From Microbacterium croceum (GTDB lineage Bacteria > Actinomycetota > Actinomycetes > Actinomycetales > Microbacteriaceae): a DNA stretch of 64,000 nt. Under the pieces are notes generated by a model. The model had not been told where the DNA came from. It ran no database searches and saw only the letters and a program-made list of their open reading frames with translations. Made by a program: the position numbers and the translations under genes. Below, piece by piece: positions 54,421 to 62,856 of this stretch (position 1 is its first letter; each line of letters opens with the position of its first letter). Where the stretch lies: the NCBI RefSeq assembly GCF_023091245.1, contig NZ_JAHWXN010000002.1:372001-436000 (forward strand). The letters run 5' to 3'.

Positions 54421-55556
54421 CGGATCTCCCGCTGCTTCTTGATCTGGCGCGCGTTGTAGATGACGATCGGCAGCACCAGGATGAACAGGATGACGGAGAG
54501 CGCCGCACTGCGTCCCGCCTCGAACTTGGAGAACTGCGTGTACATCTCATTCGCGAGAACCGATGTGCCGTAGTTTCCACCCGTCATGGTCCGAACGATG
54601 TCGAAGACCTTCAGAGAGGCGATCGAGATCGTGGTGAGCACGACGATGAGCGCCGGCCGGATCGACGGCACGGTCACCGAACGGAAGCGCTCCCAGGCGT
54701 TGGCGCCGTCGAGCTCCGCCGCCTCGAGCAGCTCCTGCGGCACGCCCTTGATGGATGCCGAGAGCACGACCATCGCGAAACCGGTCTGCACCCAGATCAG
54801 CACCACGATCAGAGCGAGGTTGTTCCACGGGCCGTTCAGCAGGAACTGCTGCGGCTCTCCACCGAACCAGACCAGGATCTGGTTCAGCAGGCCGATCTGC
54901 TCGAACTCAGGTCCGCGGTAGGCGTAGACGAAGCGCCAGATGATGCTGGCACCCACGAACGAGATCGCCATCGGCATGAAGACCAGGAGCTTGTAGACCT
55001 TCTCGCCGCGGGTCTTGTCGATGAAGACCGCGTAGGCGAGGCCGATCAGCGTGGACAGCGTCGGGACGAGCAGGACCCAGACGATCGTGTTGATCACAGA
55101 TGTGACGCCGTCGGACTGCGTGAAGATCCAGAGATAGTTCGACAGGCCGACGAATTCGCTGCCCGTCGAGTTCCAGAACGACGCGTACACGGTCTGGATG
55201 GACGGGAGGATGAGTCCGGCCAACAGGAGCAGCATCGCCGGAGCCATGAATGCGACGAGCTGGATGAGATACCCCGCACCGTCGCGGGAACGATAGTCGA
55301 GGAAGAAGAACAGTGCGCCGACGAGGACCGCGACTCCCATCGCCCAGTAATAGGAGTTGAAGAACCACATCACGGCGAGCGGGATCAGCAGGCACATCGC
55401 CAGCCGCACCCAGGTGTAGAGCGCGCCCCTGCGCGGCGCGATATCGACGAGAAGCAGGATGATCGCCACGACCACCGCGAATGCGATGACAACGGCGACG
55501 GCTTGGAGGATCGGCGGGAGTGCACCGATCCATTGGAAGAACTGAGTCGCGTTCAC
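54417..55556 (-). CDS. Sugar ABC transporter permease (MalF-like)
   Basis: 379 residues from a GTG start, longer than usual because of three extra N-terminal helices before the core (AVVIAFAVVVAIILLLVDIA and following). EAA loop QELLEAAELDGANAWERFRS. MalF-like CUT1 permease partnered with the downstream MalG-like protein. Sits 64 bases after a strong hairpin that separates it from the binding-protein gene. Confidence 0.9.
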   Translation of the reverse strand: MNATQFFQWIGALPPILQAVAVVIAFAVVVAIILLLVDIAPRRGALYTWVRLAMCLLIPLAVMWFFNSYYWAMGVAVLVGALFFFLDYRSRDGAGYLIQLVAFMAPAMLLLLAGLILPSIQTVYASFWNSTGSEFVGLSNYLWIFTQSDGVTSVINTIVWVLLVPTLSTLIGLAYAVFIDKTRGEKVYKLLVFMPMAISFVGASIIWRFVYAYRGPEFEQIGLLNQILVWFGGEPQQFLLNGPWNNLALIVVLIWVQTGFAMVVLSASIKGVPQELLEAAELDGANAWERFRSVTVPSIRPALIVVLTTISIASLKVFDIVRTMTGGNYGTSVLANEMYTQFSKFEAGRSAALSVILFILVLPIVIYNARQIKKQREIR

Positions 55557-55620
55557 GGAATCCCCTTCATGAGACGGCTGATCAGCGGACCGTGCGACGA
55601 TGCACGGCCCGGGTGTGAGA

Positions 55621-55650
55621 AGGAGGGCCGCCCCGCGGGGCGGCCCTCCT
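55621..55650 (-). terminator. GC-rich palindrome between binding-protein and permease genes
   Basis: A perfect 30-base palindrome (15-bp arms). It lies 7 bases after the binding-protein stop and 64 bases before the permease start. Likely an intra-operon partial terminator or mRNA-stabilising hairpin giving excess binding protein. Confidence 0.75.
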
Positions 55651-55657
55651 CATCGGA

Positions 55658-56977
55658 TCAGTTGGAGGGCCAACCGGTCTGGATCTGCGCCAGAACGTCG
55701 TCCGTCGACGTCCCGTTGATCCAGGCGACCATCCCCTTCCAGAAGGTTCCCGAACCCACCGCGCCAGGCATCTGGTCGGAGCCGTCGAAGCGGAAGGTCA
55801 CGGAGTCGTCCTGAAGGAGCTTGATCGACTCCTGCAGGATCGGGTTCTCGACGGCGTCGATGTTGACGCCCTTGTTCGCGGAGGTCACGCCACCGAGTGC
55901 CAGACGGCTGTCAGCCCACTCGGGGCTGGAGAGGTACTCCAGGACCTTCTGCGTCGCCTCGGAGTCGCTGAACGCGCCGACGATCTCGCCACCACCCGTG
56001 ATGAAGGTCTCGTCCGGGCTCTTGCTCGGCAGCAGGAACGCCCACACATCGCCGTCCTCGGCGATGTTCGTGCCCTCGGGGAAGAAGCCGGAGAGGAAGG
56101 ACGCCTGGTGCGTCAGGGCGCAGTCGCCCTTGGCCAGGGCCGGTGCCACGTCACCGAATGCGGTCGAGTTGATCGAACGCACGTCGCCGAAGCCGGCGTT
56201 GACGTAGGCCGGGTCGAGCAGGATCTCACCGGTGGCGTCGAACGCCGCCTTGATCTGCGGGTCGGTGAACGGGATCTCGTTCTTGACCCACTGGTCGTAG
56301 ACGTCGGCGCCGGCGTTGCGCAGCACGAGATCTTCGATCCAGTCGGTGCCGGGCCAGCCGGTCGCCACGCCCGACTCGAAGCCGGCGCACCACGGTGCCT
56401 TGCCGCTCTTCTCCTGAATCGTCTTCGTGAGCGTCAGCAGCTCCTCCCAGCTCGTGGGCTCCTCGACGCCCCACTCCTTGAACTTGGTCGGCGAGTACCA
56501 GACCCAGCCCTTGACGCTCGCCATGAGCGGTGCGCCGTAGAAGGTGCCGTCGTAGGTGCCGAAGTCGACCCATCCCTGGGTCCACCCCTCCTCCGCGTTC
56601 TTCTTCACGGCATCCGGAGCGGGCTTCAGCAGGTCACGCGACGCGTAGTCGGCGAACAGGCCCGGCTGCGGGAAGATGGCGATGTCGGGCGGATTGCCGC
56701 CCTGTGCGCGGGTGCCGAGCTGCGTCTCGAAGTCCTGGCTGCCCTCGTACTTGATGTCGATGCCGTTCTCCTTCTCGAAGTCAGCCCACGACTTCTGGAG
56801 GAGCTTCGCCTCATCGTCGACGATCGTGCCGTAGATGGTGACCGTCTTGTCACCGCCGCCGCCGGTGCCACCACCCGAGGGGGCACCGCCCGGAGCACCG
56901 CACCCTGCGATCGCGATGCCTGCGACCCCCAGCAGAGCGAGCGGCGCGAGCCGCCTGGAACGCTGCGAAAGACCCAT
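55658..56977 (-). CDS. Sugar ABC transporter substrate-binding lipoprotein
   Basis: 439 residues from ATG at 56977 with an AGAGGAG site. Lipobox LLGVAGIAIAGCGA sets the lipidated Cys near residue 27, followed by a Gly-rich linker and a type 1 periplasmic-binding fold (CUT1 family). It captures an oligosaccharide outside the membrane for the two permeases. No ATPase is encoded here, so a shared MsiK-type ATPase elsewhere is expected. Confidence 0.92.
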   Translation of the reverse strand: MGLSQRSRRLAPLALLGVAGIAIAGCGAPGGAPSGGGTGGGGDKTVTIYGTIVDDEAKLLQKSWADFEKENGIDIKYEGSQDFETQLGTRAQGGNPPDIAIFPQPGLFADYASRDLLKPAPDAVKKNAEEGWTQGWVDFGTYDGTFYGAPLMASVKGWVWYSPTKFKEWGVEEPTSWEELLTLTKTIQEKSGKAPWCAGFESGVATGWPGTDWIEDLVLRNAGADVYDQWVKNEIPFTDPQIKAAFDATGEILLDPAYVNAGFGDVRSINSTAFGDVAPALAKGDCALTHQASFLSGFFPEGTNIAEDGDVWAFLLPSKSPDETFITGGGEIVGAFSDSEATQKVLEYLSSPEWADSRLALGGVTSANKGVNIDAVENPILQESIKLLQDDSVTFRFDGSDQMPGAVGSGTFWKGMVAWINGTSTDDVLAQIQTGWPSN

Positions 56978-57039
56978 GTGATTCTCCTCTTCGAGTTCAC
57001 GGCCCCTACCTCGTCCGACGCCACCCCCGGCGTCGTTCG

Positions 57040-57175
57040 GGAACCGATTCCAGGTAAACCTACTGGCCTTCCACACCCGCGCACAATGGCGAAACATCAC
57101 AAGCTCGCAACCTTTCGAGATGCTCGAACGACGGAGATGGGAGCGCTCCCGTGATTGATGTGTGGAACCGGTTTC
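57040..57175 (-). promoter_or_regulatory. Three LacI-type operator palindromes including a CebR-like box
   Basis: Site a: GGAACCGATTCC at 57040-57051. Site b: TGGGAGCGCTCCCG at 57138-57151, differing in one base from the CebR box TGGGAGCGCTCCCA known in Streptomyces. Site c: GGAACCGGTTTC at 57164-57175. All are between the binding-protein gene and the divergent LacI regulator, where they can control both. Confidence 0.75.
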
Positions 57176-57265
57176 TTTCAGAGCCTGGAACAGCTACCAT
57201 GACATCCGCGAGCCGCCTTCGGCGCATCGCTCGGCGCGCAGGCGCCGCCTGGTCGAGGAGGACCG

Positions 57266-58270
57266 ATGAGCACGATCGCTGACGTCGCCGCGCGGGCAGG
57301 CGTGTCGAAGGCGACAGCGAGCCGTGCCCTCAGCGGACGCGGCTACGTATCGGAGGCGACGCGCCTGCGCGTGGCCGACGCCGCGGACGCCCTCGCCTAC
57401 GTCGCGCACTCCTCCGCCACGAGTCTCGCCACCGGGCGCACACAGACCGTCGGCGTCGTCATGCCTCCAGTCGATCGCTGGTTCTTCGCCGAACTGCTCG
57501 CCGGCATCCAGGAGTCGCTGTTCGCACTGGACTACGACCTCTCGCTCTACGGCGTCCCCGAAGGATCGGAAACCAGGGAGCGCCTGTTCGAGAGCGTGCT
57601 GCCCCGCCGCCGCTTCGACGGCATCATCGCGGTGGGCATCCAGCCGAGTGCGCGCGAGCTCGAGCGCCTGCAGCGCACCGGACGCCCCCTTGTGAGCGTC
57701 GGGCCATACAGTGCGGGGTCCAGCTCCATCTCGATCGACGACACCGCGGCGGCACGGATCGCCACCGAGCACCTCATCGAACTCGGCCACAGGGACATCG
57801 CCTTCGTCGGCGGCTCGACAGACTCCGGAGAGCTGAGCTTCGGCGACGCGCGTCGGCTCGACGGCTACCACGGGGCATTGCATGCGGCGGGGCTCTCGGC
57901 GCATGCCAGGGTCGCCGGCGCCACCCCGACCATGCCGGGCGGATATGCCGCCGCCGCGGGACTGCTGGGCGACCGGCGGCGGCGCCCGACCGCGATCGTG
58001 GGCGTGTGCGATGAAGCCGCGATCGGTGCGGTGATCGCCGCCAGACGCCTCGGCATCGCGGTACCGACCGAGCTCAGCGTGGTCGGCATCGATGATCACG
58101 AGCACGCCGAGATGTTCGCCCTGACGACGATCGGGCAGTCCCCGCGCGAACAGGGGCATGAGGCGGTGCGACTGCTGACACTGCGGATGAAGGACCACGA
58201 TGCGCCGCTCGAACACGTGGCCGCGGCATCCGCTCTGGTGGTGCGCAGCTCCACGGCTCCGCCGCGCTGA
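57266..58270 (+). CDS. LacI-family transcriptional regulator (CebR-like)
   Basis: 334 residues with a GAGGAGG site before ATG. N-terminal HTH: TIADVAARAGVSKATASRAL with the hinge helix around residues 45-60. Ribose-binding-like sensor domain follows (VGVVMPPVDRWFFAELLAGI, VGGSTDSGELSFGDARRLDG, VGIDDHEHAEMFALTTIGQS). Divergent from the sugar ABC operon and the probable repressor of it. A box matching CebR lies in the shared promoter, which suggests cello-oligosaccharides. Confidence 0.93.
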   Translation: MSTIADVAARAGVSKATASRALSGRGYVSEATRLRVADAADALAYVAHSSATSLATGRTQTVGVVMPPVDRWFFAELLAGIQESLFALDYDLSLYGVPEGSETRERLFESVLPRRRFDGIIAVGIQPSARELERLQRTGRPLVSVGPYSAGSSSISIDDTAAARIATEHLIELGHRDIAFVGGSTDSGELSFGDARRLDGYHGALHAAGLSAHARVAGATPTMPGGYAAAAGLLGDRRRRPTAIVGVCDEAAIGAVIAARRLGIAVPTELSVVGIDDHEHAEMFALTTIGQSPREQGHEAVRLLTLRMKDHDAPLEHVAAASALVVRSSTAPPR

Positions 58271-58295
58271 CCGCAGGGCCGGCCCCGGAGACGCA

Positions 58296-58326
58296 CGAAG
58301 GCCCCGGGGCGAACCCGGGGCCTTCG
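58296..58326 (-). terminator. Intrinsic terminator of rplL
   Basis: GAAGGCCCCGGG (58297-58308) pairs with CCCGGGGCCTTC (58314-58325), extended by a C/G pair. 53 bases after the rplL stop on the minus strand; also faces the lacI end. Confidence 0.8.
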
Positions 58327-58378
58327 GTGAAGCGATGAGACGCCGGGTCGATGCGTTGACGCGTCGACCCGGAGACGA

Positions 58379-58756
58379 TTACTTGAGGGTAACCGTGGCG
58401 CCTGCCTCTTCGAGAGCAGCCTTGGCCTTCTCGGCGGCTTCCTTGGTTGCGCCCTCGAGCACAGCCTTCGGGGCACCGTCGACGACAGCCTTGGCCTCGC
58501 CGAGGCCGAGCGAGGTGAGCTCGCGGACCGTCTTGATGACCTGGATCTTCTTGTCTCCAGCAGCCTCGAGGACGACGTCGAAGGAATCCTTCTCCTCGAC
58601 CTCTTCCGCAGCGCCTCCACCTGCGCCGGCAACGGCGACGGGGGCAGCAGCGGTGACCTCGAACTTCTCCTCGAACGCCTTGACGAAGTCGTTGAGCTCG
58701 ACGAGGGTCAGGCCGGCGAACTGCTCGAGCAGCTCCTCAGTGGTGAGCTTAGCCAT
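58379..58756 (-). CDS. rplL: 50S ribosomal protein L7/L12
   Basis: 125 residues. N-terminal dimerisation helix ([20 protein letters not shown]), Ala/Gly hinge ([20 protein letters not shown]) and C-terminal domain ([20 protein letters not shown]) of the ribosomal stalk that recruits translation factors. Downstream of rplJ by 48 bases in the standard rplJL arrangement. Confidence 0.98.
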   Translation of the reverse strand: MAKLTTEELLEQFAGLTLVELNDFVKAFEEKFEVTAAAPVAVAGAGGGAAEEVEEKDSFDVVLEAAGDKKIQVIKTVRELTSLGLGEAKAVVDGAPKAVLEGATKEAAEKAKAALEEAGATVTLK

Positions 58757-58804
58757 GATGTATCTCCTAGATAGATGGGGTTAGTAGACGAGATCGCCGG
58801 TCGC

Positions 58805-59293
58805 TTACGCGGCCTCTGCGGTCTCCAGCTTTTCGCGAAGAGCATCGATGGTGGCCGCAGCCTTGCCCATCGTCGCCTTCATCATGCCCGCAGCCTTCGC
58901 CAGCAGAACCTCACGGCTCTCGAGCGCGGCGTACTTGTTGACCTCGTCGGCAGAGAGGGCGTTGCCCTCGAAGATGCCGGCCTTGATCACGAGAAGCGGG
59001 TTGGCCTTGGCGAAGTCACGAAGAGCCTTGGCAGTGGCGACGAAGTCACCGTGCACGAAAGCGACAGCCGACGGACCCTTGAGGTCGTCATCCAGCGCAG
59101 TGATGCCGGCCTTGTTGGCGGCGATCTTGGTCAGCGTGTTCTTCACCACGGCGTACTCAGCGTCCTGACGGATGCTGTTGCGCAGCTCCTTGAGCTGGGC
59201 AACCGTCAGACCGCGGTACTCGGTCAGCAGAACGGCGGACGAGTTCTCGAATGACTTCGTGAGCTCGGCAACCGATGCATCCTTCTGCGCCAT
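58805..59293 (-). CDS. rplJ: 50S ribosomal protein L10
   Basis: 162 residues from ATG at 59293 ([11 protein letters not shown]), preceded by AAGGAG. L10 anchors L7/L12 dimers to the ribosome and represses its own mRNA by binding the leader. Family marks: [20 protein letters not shown] and [15 protein letters not shown]. The upstream frame to 59383 runs through the leader terminator and is not coding. Confidence 0.98.
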   Translation of the reverse strand: MAQKDASVAELTKSFENSSAVLLTEYRGLTVAQLKELRNSIRQDAEYAVVKNTLTKIAANKAGITALDDDLKGPSAVAFVHGDFVATAKALRDFAKANPLLVIKAGIFEGNALSADEVNKYAALESREVLLAKAAGMMKATMGKAAATIDALREKLETAEAA

Positions 59294-59354
59294 GGTCACT
59301 CCTTGGTGTGTACGAGGCGCCCCACGGTGGTGAGGCGCCGACCCCGACCGCCTG

Positions 59355-59390
59355 CAAAAGAAAAAGCTCCGGCGCAAGCGCACGGAGCTT
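59355..59390 (-). terminator. Intrinsic terminator/attenuator in the rplJ leader
   Basis: On the minus strand AAGCTCCG pairs with CGGAGCTT across an 11-base loop and is followed by TTTTTCTTTT. It is 62 bases upstream of the rplJ start, inside the leader, which fits transcription attenuation. It could instead end the AbiEi-type gene transcript. Confidence 0.65.
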
Positions 59391-59500
59391 CAGAAGTTCG
59401 TGACACCTGCGCGGGCCCCTGCGATGCAGAGTTTCAATCTCCGTGCACTTGCGCGCACGACGATGACCAGCGGTCTTCGGTTGCTCCCAGCGTACCCCAC
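59391..59500 (-). promoter_or_regulatory. Probable L10 leader region of rplJ
   Basis: Minus-strand region between the attenuator hairpin and about 59500. It contains CCGAAGACCGCTGG (near 59467-59480) and a later CGCGCAGG segment, which resemble the kink-turn-bearing helix of L10 binding leaders. Assignment by eye only; a covariance search for the L10 leader is needed. Confidence 0.5.
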
Positions 59501-59550
59501 CCGCTCCCCTCCCCCCAAATCCCCGCCTCGCCCGCCCCCGCCCCCGCCGC

Positions 59551-59628
59551 CGAGGCCCATCACCCGCGTCGAGACCCATCGGTAATGATGTGTCCGCTGA
59601 TGGGTCTCGACGGAAACGGTGGGTCTCG
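59551..59628. repeat. Four-copy palindrome with 19-bp period (element 3)
   Basis: CGAGGCCCATC (59551-59561) and CGAGACCCATC (59570-59580) repeat with a 19-bp period. Inverted copies GATGGGTCTCG (59599-59609) and TGGGTCTCG (59620-59628) repeat with the same period. Both arms match over about 11 bp; the loop is 18 bases. The element ends 2 bases before the stop codon of the AbiEi/DUF559-type gene. Confidence 0.85.
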
Positions 59629-59630
59629 GG

Positions 59631-60608
59631 TCAGGGAAGGAGGCCAAAGGATGCCAAGCGCGCCCCGAGACGTTCTGCGGAGACGATGTGCGACGATTCC
59701 CAGCGCACGATGCGCCAGCCCGTAACCCCACGAATCGCGTCCTCCCTGCGCTTCTCCGCCAGGAGGATCTCGTCCATCGAACGCCCGCCGCGCTTCTCTT
59801 CATCGAGGTACTTGCCGAGCCCGTCGAACTCTCCGAACGCGCGCGCCTTCGGAAATGCGAAGTCCGTCCAGTAGTCCTCGCCGTCCGGGCCGATCACGTG
59901 ATTCTGCAGCCCGAGACCCGTGAAGCCGAGCCGGTGCAGTTGCAGCCGACTGACGCTCTCTCCAGGCAACTGGGCTCGGCCGTCGGCGAAAGCGATCACA
60001 CGCCGAGCGCGGCGGATGCCGCGCGTGGAAACACCTGCGGCGCGGTCGAGCAACCTGTCGCGCCACGCGGCCGCGAGCACGTGATCCTGATGTTGATCGC
60101 GCACGGCGAAGCGACGCAGCGCCGCATCTGCACTCGCGACGGCGGCCTCGGACGTCATCCGCTGCGCGAGGTCGAGTACGGTTCGCTCCACGGACGTGCA
60201 GCGTAGGCCGTTCACCTCGACCACGTCGTCGGCGGCGACGCGCAAGGCGTGTCGAGCGGCGCCCGCTCGAACTCGGCTATGACTGGTGCCTCCGACGAGG
60301 GTGTGCACCACAGCCGGCGCCGAACGATACAGCGGCAGCCCGTGGATGACAGCCGCTGACTCGAAGCAGAAGGGTGGTGCCGCGTACGACGAGTCGTGGT
60401 GCACGGCGACGACTGCCAGAAGATGCCGCCCCTCGTTCCAGAGCCCTTGCCACTCCGTGGCGTCGACGTACCAGCCGCGCCGGATCCGGATCAGCTCACC
60501 GGATGCCACCGCGTCCAGCACCCTGCGATCTGTCGATCCGGACTCGCGCAGCTGAGTCCGCGAGCGGAGCATCCGCTTCGCATCCTCGATCGTGATGGCT
60601 CTCGGCAT
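59631..60608 (-). CDS. AbiEi-antitoxin-like / DUF559 endonuclease-like protein
   Basis: 325 residues. N-terminal part (RVLDAVASGELIRIRRGWYV, then FCFESAAVIHGLPLY and GLRCTSVERTVLDLAQRM) resembles the AbiEi-type antitoxin wing and linker domain. The C-terminal part (PDGEDYWTDFAFPKARAFGE then FDGLGKY and GWRIVRWESSHIV) resembles the Vsr/DUF559 nuclease-like fold, with D/E residues placed like its catalytic ones. Common in actinobacteria with unknown role; no AbiEii-like toxin neighbour. Bracketed by two related palindromes. Confidence 0.7.
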   Translation of the reverse strand: MPRAITIEDAKRMLRSRTQLRESGSTDRRVLDAVASGELIRIRRGWYVDATEWQGLWNEGRHLLAVVAVHHDSSYAAPPFCFESAAVIHGLPLYRSAPAVVHTLVGGTSHSRVRAGAARHALRVAADDVVEVNGLRCTSVERTVLDLAQRMTSEAAVASADAALRRFAVRDQHQDHVLAAAWRDRLLDRAAGVSTRGIRRARRVIAFADGRAQLPGESVSRLQLHRLGFTGLGLQNHVIGPDGEDYWTDFAFPKARAFGEFDGLGKYLDEEKRGGRSMDEILLAEKRREDAIRGVTGWRIVRWESSHIVSAERLGARLASFGLLP

Positions 60609-60720
60609 CCGACCATCCTGACCACACCCGCTGGTGGCTCGCGCAGACAGATCTCCGCGCGGTGGGCAACGGTTCCGAAACGCGTGTCGTGCAGGAGGAG
60701 TGCACGCACAGCCGCCTCAC

Positions 60721-60799
60721 CCAGACCCACCATCCGCGCCAGAACCCATCATGCGCGACATCGCGGGCGATGGGCCTGGGCAAGTGCGATGGGTCTGGG
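60721..60799. repeat. Four-copy palindrome with 19-bp period (element 4)
   Basis: The ACCCAYC core is at 60725-60731 and 60744-60750, 19 bp apart (CCAGACCCACC and CCAGAACCCATC). Inverted copies GATGGG start at 60769 and 60788, again 19 bp apart, the second continuing as GATGGGTCTGGG. The 18-base loop equals that of element 3 and the motif shares its CCCATC core. Lies 112 bases upstream of the AbiEi/DUF559-type gene. Confidence 0.82.
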
Positions 60800-60900
60800 G
60801 GCAGGAGCGGGTGGAGGTGGGGGTGGGGAGCGGCGACGAGACCAGGCGGACGGCGGCGTGTATGGGGAGCAGGGTCCGTGGGCGGGGTTAGGGTCGAGGA

Positions 60901-61593
60901 GTGAATCAGGATCTCGCCGCACGCATCGTCGCGGACTCCCGCGACCGCGTTGCGTGGCTGCGAGCGCGATCCCGGGGCATCACCGCGACCGACGTCGCGG
61001 GGCTCACCAGCGAACGCTCGATCGCCCGTGCTGCCGACGCCAAGCTCGGCGGCGGCCCGCGGTTCGGCGGCAACGCCTACACCGACCATGGTCGGCGTCG
61101 CGAGCCCGAGATCGCCGCCTGGGTCGCCGCGACCCACGGCATCCTCCCCTCCTCTGCGCTGTTCCGGGCCGAGGTCGAGCACCGCCACCTCGCGACCCCC
61201 GATGGCATCGCCGTCGATGCCGACGGCCGCGTCAAGCTCGCCGAGATCAAGACGACCAACAAGCCCTTCCGGGGCATCCCTCGCACCTACCTTCGCCAGA
61301 TCTGGTGGCAGCAGCACGTGCTCGGCGCCGAGCGCACCCTGTTCGTCTGGGAGGAGCACGTCGACTTCGCCCCGATCCACGACGAGCCCCGGTGCGTGTG
61401 GATCGACCGCGACGACAAGGAGATCGCGAAGCTGGTCGGGCTCGCGACCGACCTCATCGACGAGCTCTACCGCCGCACCACCGGACAGCAGATCCCGACG
61501 CGGATCGCGGATGCCACGGCTGCCGCGGCGGCGAGTCGACGCGAGCACCTGCGCGAGCGCGACGCGTTCCGCGCCCTGGCTCTGGCCGACTGA
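60901..61593 (+). CDS. YqaJ-like viral recombinase/exonuclease family protein
   Basis: 230 residues from a GTG start. PD-(D/E)XK nuclease marks: SRGITATDVAGL near residue 25, Glu in RREPEIAAWVAATHG, LATPDGIAVDADG with the catalytic Asp, and KLAEIKTTNKPF with the Glu-X-Lys. Such lambda-exonuclease-fold proteins occur in phages and in chromosomal actinobacterial copies; no phage genes surround this one. Divergent from the AbiEi/DUF559-type gene. Confidence 0.85.
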   Translation: MNQDLAARIVADSRDRVAWLRARSRGITATDVAGLTSERSIARAADAKLGGGPRFGGNAYTDHGRRREPEIAAWVAATHGILPSSALFRAEVEHRHLATPDGIAVDADGRVKLAEIKTTNKPFRGIPRTYLRQIWWQQHVLGAERTLFVWEEHVDFAPIHDEPRCVWIDRDDKEIAKLVGLATDLIDELYRRTTGQQIPTRIADATAAAAASRREHLRERDAFRALALAD

Positions 61594-61630
61594 CGCCGAG
61601 CCTCCTCGGGTGGGCGCCCGCGACACATCG

Positions 61631-62206
61631 TCATGCAGCCGTGAACGTGCACGTGGTCGCCCCACCCGCGAGAAGAGCGGCGTACGTGACCGTGATCTTC
61701 ACCTTGGTCGGCGAGCGCCAGGTGACACCTCCGGCCGTGACCCACGTCGTGCCGAAATAGACGACGTACTGCCCGCCGGTGAGGACGAAGCCCAGTCCGC
61801 CGAGGAGCCCGTCGAGCACGCCCTTGCTCACCACGGTGGTGTACACGCCGGCCGTCGCGGTTCCCGGTGTCAGGATCGATCCGCCCGAGCCGTCAGCGGC
61901 TGAGGTGAGGTACACGTTGAGGGCGGTGGTGGGCGGGTAGCCGGTCGGCGTGGTGGGCCACCGCCACTTGATCGTCAATGCCGTGCCACCGAGGATCGTG
62001 CTCAACGGGTTCGGGCAGGTCAGTCCGCCGGGCAACGGCTCCACGGCCGGCGGCAGCAACGCCAGCGCGGTGACCGTCGCTCCCGCGTACTCCTCGTCGG
62101 CGAAGGCCGCGTCGGTGTCCTGCACGGGCGGAGCCACGGCGAGACCCAGCAGCAGTGCCAGCCCCGCCGTACCGGCGAGCATCCGTCGCCCGGTCACCCG
62201 CATCAT
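61631..62206 (-). CDS. SipW-dependent-type exported protein
   Basis: 191 residues from ATG at 62206, overlapping the preceding stop by 4 bases. N-terminal membrane segment (RRMLAGTAGLALLLGLAVAP) is followed by DTDAAFADEEYAGATVTALA, the TasA/CalY-like region after a SipW cleavage site. Beta-rich remainder with two Cys and TVTYAALLAGGATTCTFTAA at the end. A probable surface fibre or pilin-like substrate of the signal peptidase encoded just upstream. Confidence 0.75.
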   Translation of the reverse strand: MMRVTGRRMLAGTAGLALLLGLAVAPPVQDTDAAFADEEYAGATVTALALLPPAVEPLPGGLTCPNPLSTILGGTALTIKWRWPTTPTGYPPTTALNVYLTSAADGSGGSILTPGTATAGVYTTVVSKGVLDGLLGGLGFVLTGGQYVVYFGTTWVTAGGVTWRSPTKVKITVTYAALLAGGATTCTFTAA

Positions 62207-62856
62207 GGGGTCTCCTTCTCGTCGCGCACAGGTCGCCGTCGATGATCGAGCACCAGCGCGGCCCCGGTCGCGACCAGCAGCGCGCCGCCTCCGAACGCCA
62301 CCGAGACGATGGGCGGGAGCCCCGTCGTGGCGAGTCCGCCGCCGGGTCCGACGACCGCCGACTCCCCCGCACCCTGCGCGTGCACACGGACGTCCGTGGC
62401 ACCGCCTTCGTCGTCGGCATCCAGCGTGATCGCGAGCCGCAGATGCGCGACCTCGGTGTCGGCCATCTCGGCGAGCGCGAACTCGGCCCCGTCGCGCGGG
62501 ATGCTCCACGCCGTACGCAGTTCCGTCGCGCCGCCGGGGCAGACGTCGGCCTCCCACTCCCGCAGGCAGAGCGAGGCGTCGAGAGTCAGCGGCGCGTCTC
62601 CCCTCGCGCTGACCGCGATGCGGACTGTGCCGGGGTCAGGAGCATCCGCACTGATCGTGACATCCCACTGCACCGGCTCGCCGGGCCGCAGGCGGGATGC
62701 CGCGTCCCAGTCGGCCACCGATACCAACCGGAGCACGTCGCCCTGGATCACCTGCGTGGTGGGCGACGCCCAGGCCGCTGTCGGCACCGCGAGCGCACTC
62801 CCCGCGGCTCCCACGGTGAGCGCGGAGAGCACGGCGACGAACCGGCGGCTGATCAT
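62203..62856 (-). CDS. Exported surface protein with LAXTG-type sorting-like end
   Basis: 217 residues. N-terminal signal peptide (MISRRFVAVLSALTVGAAGS, cleavage after AWA). Beta-sandwich-like middle, then GPGGGLATTGLPP, a membrane helix (IVSVAFGGGALLVATGAALVL) and the basic tail DHRRRPVRDE. LATTG fits the LAXTG signal recognised by actinobacterial class E sortases; no sortase gene is within the window. Overlaps both neighbours by 4 bases. Confidence 0.78.
   Translation of the reverse strand: MISRRFVAVLSALTVGAAGSALAVPTAAWASPTTQVIQGDVLRLVSVADWDAASRLRPGEPVQWDVTISADAPDPGTVRIAVSARGDAPLTLDASLCLREWEADVCPGGATELRTAWSIPRDGAEFALAEMADTEVAHLRLAITLDADDEGGATDVRVHAQGAGESAVVGPGGGLATTGLPPIVSVAFGGGALLVATGAALVLDHRRRPVRDEKETP

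Noticed and set aside
60901..61593. YqaJ nuclease as part of a prophage
   Set aside because: No structural, integrase or lysis genes around it; flanking genes are chromosomal.
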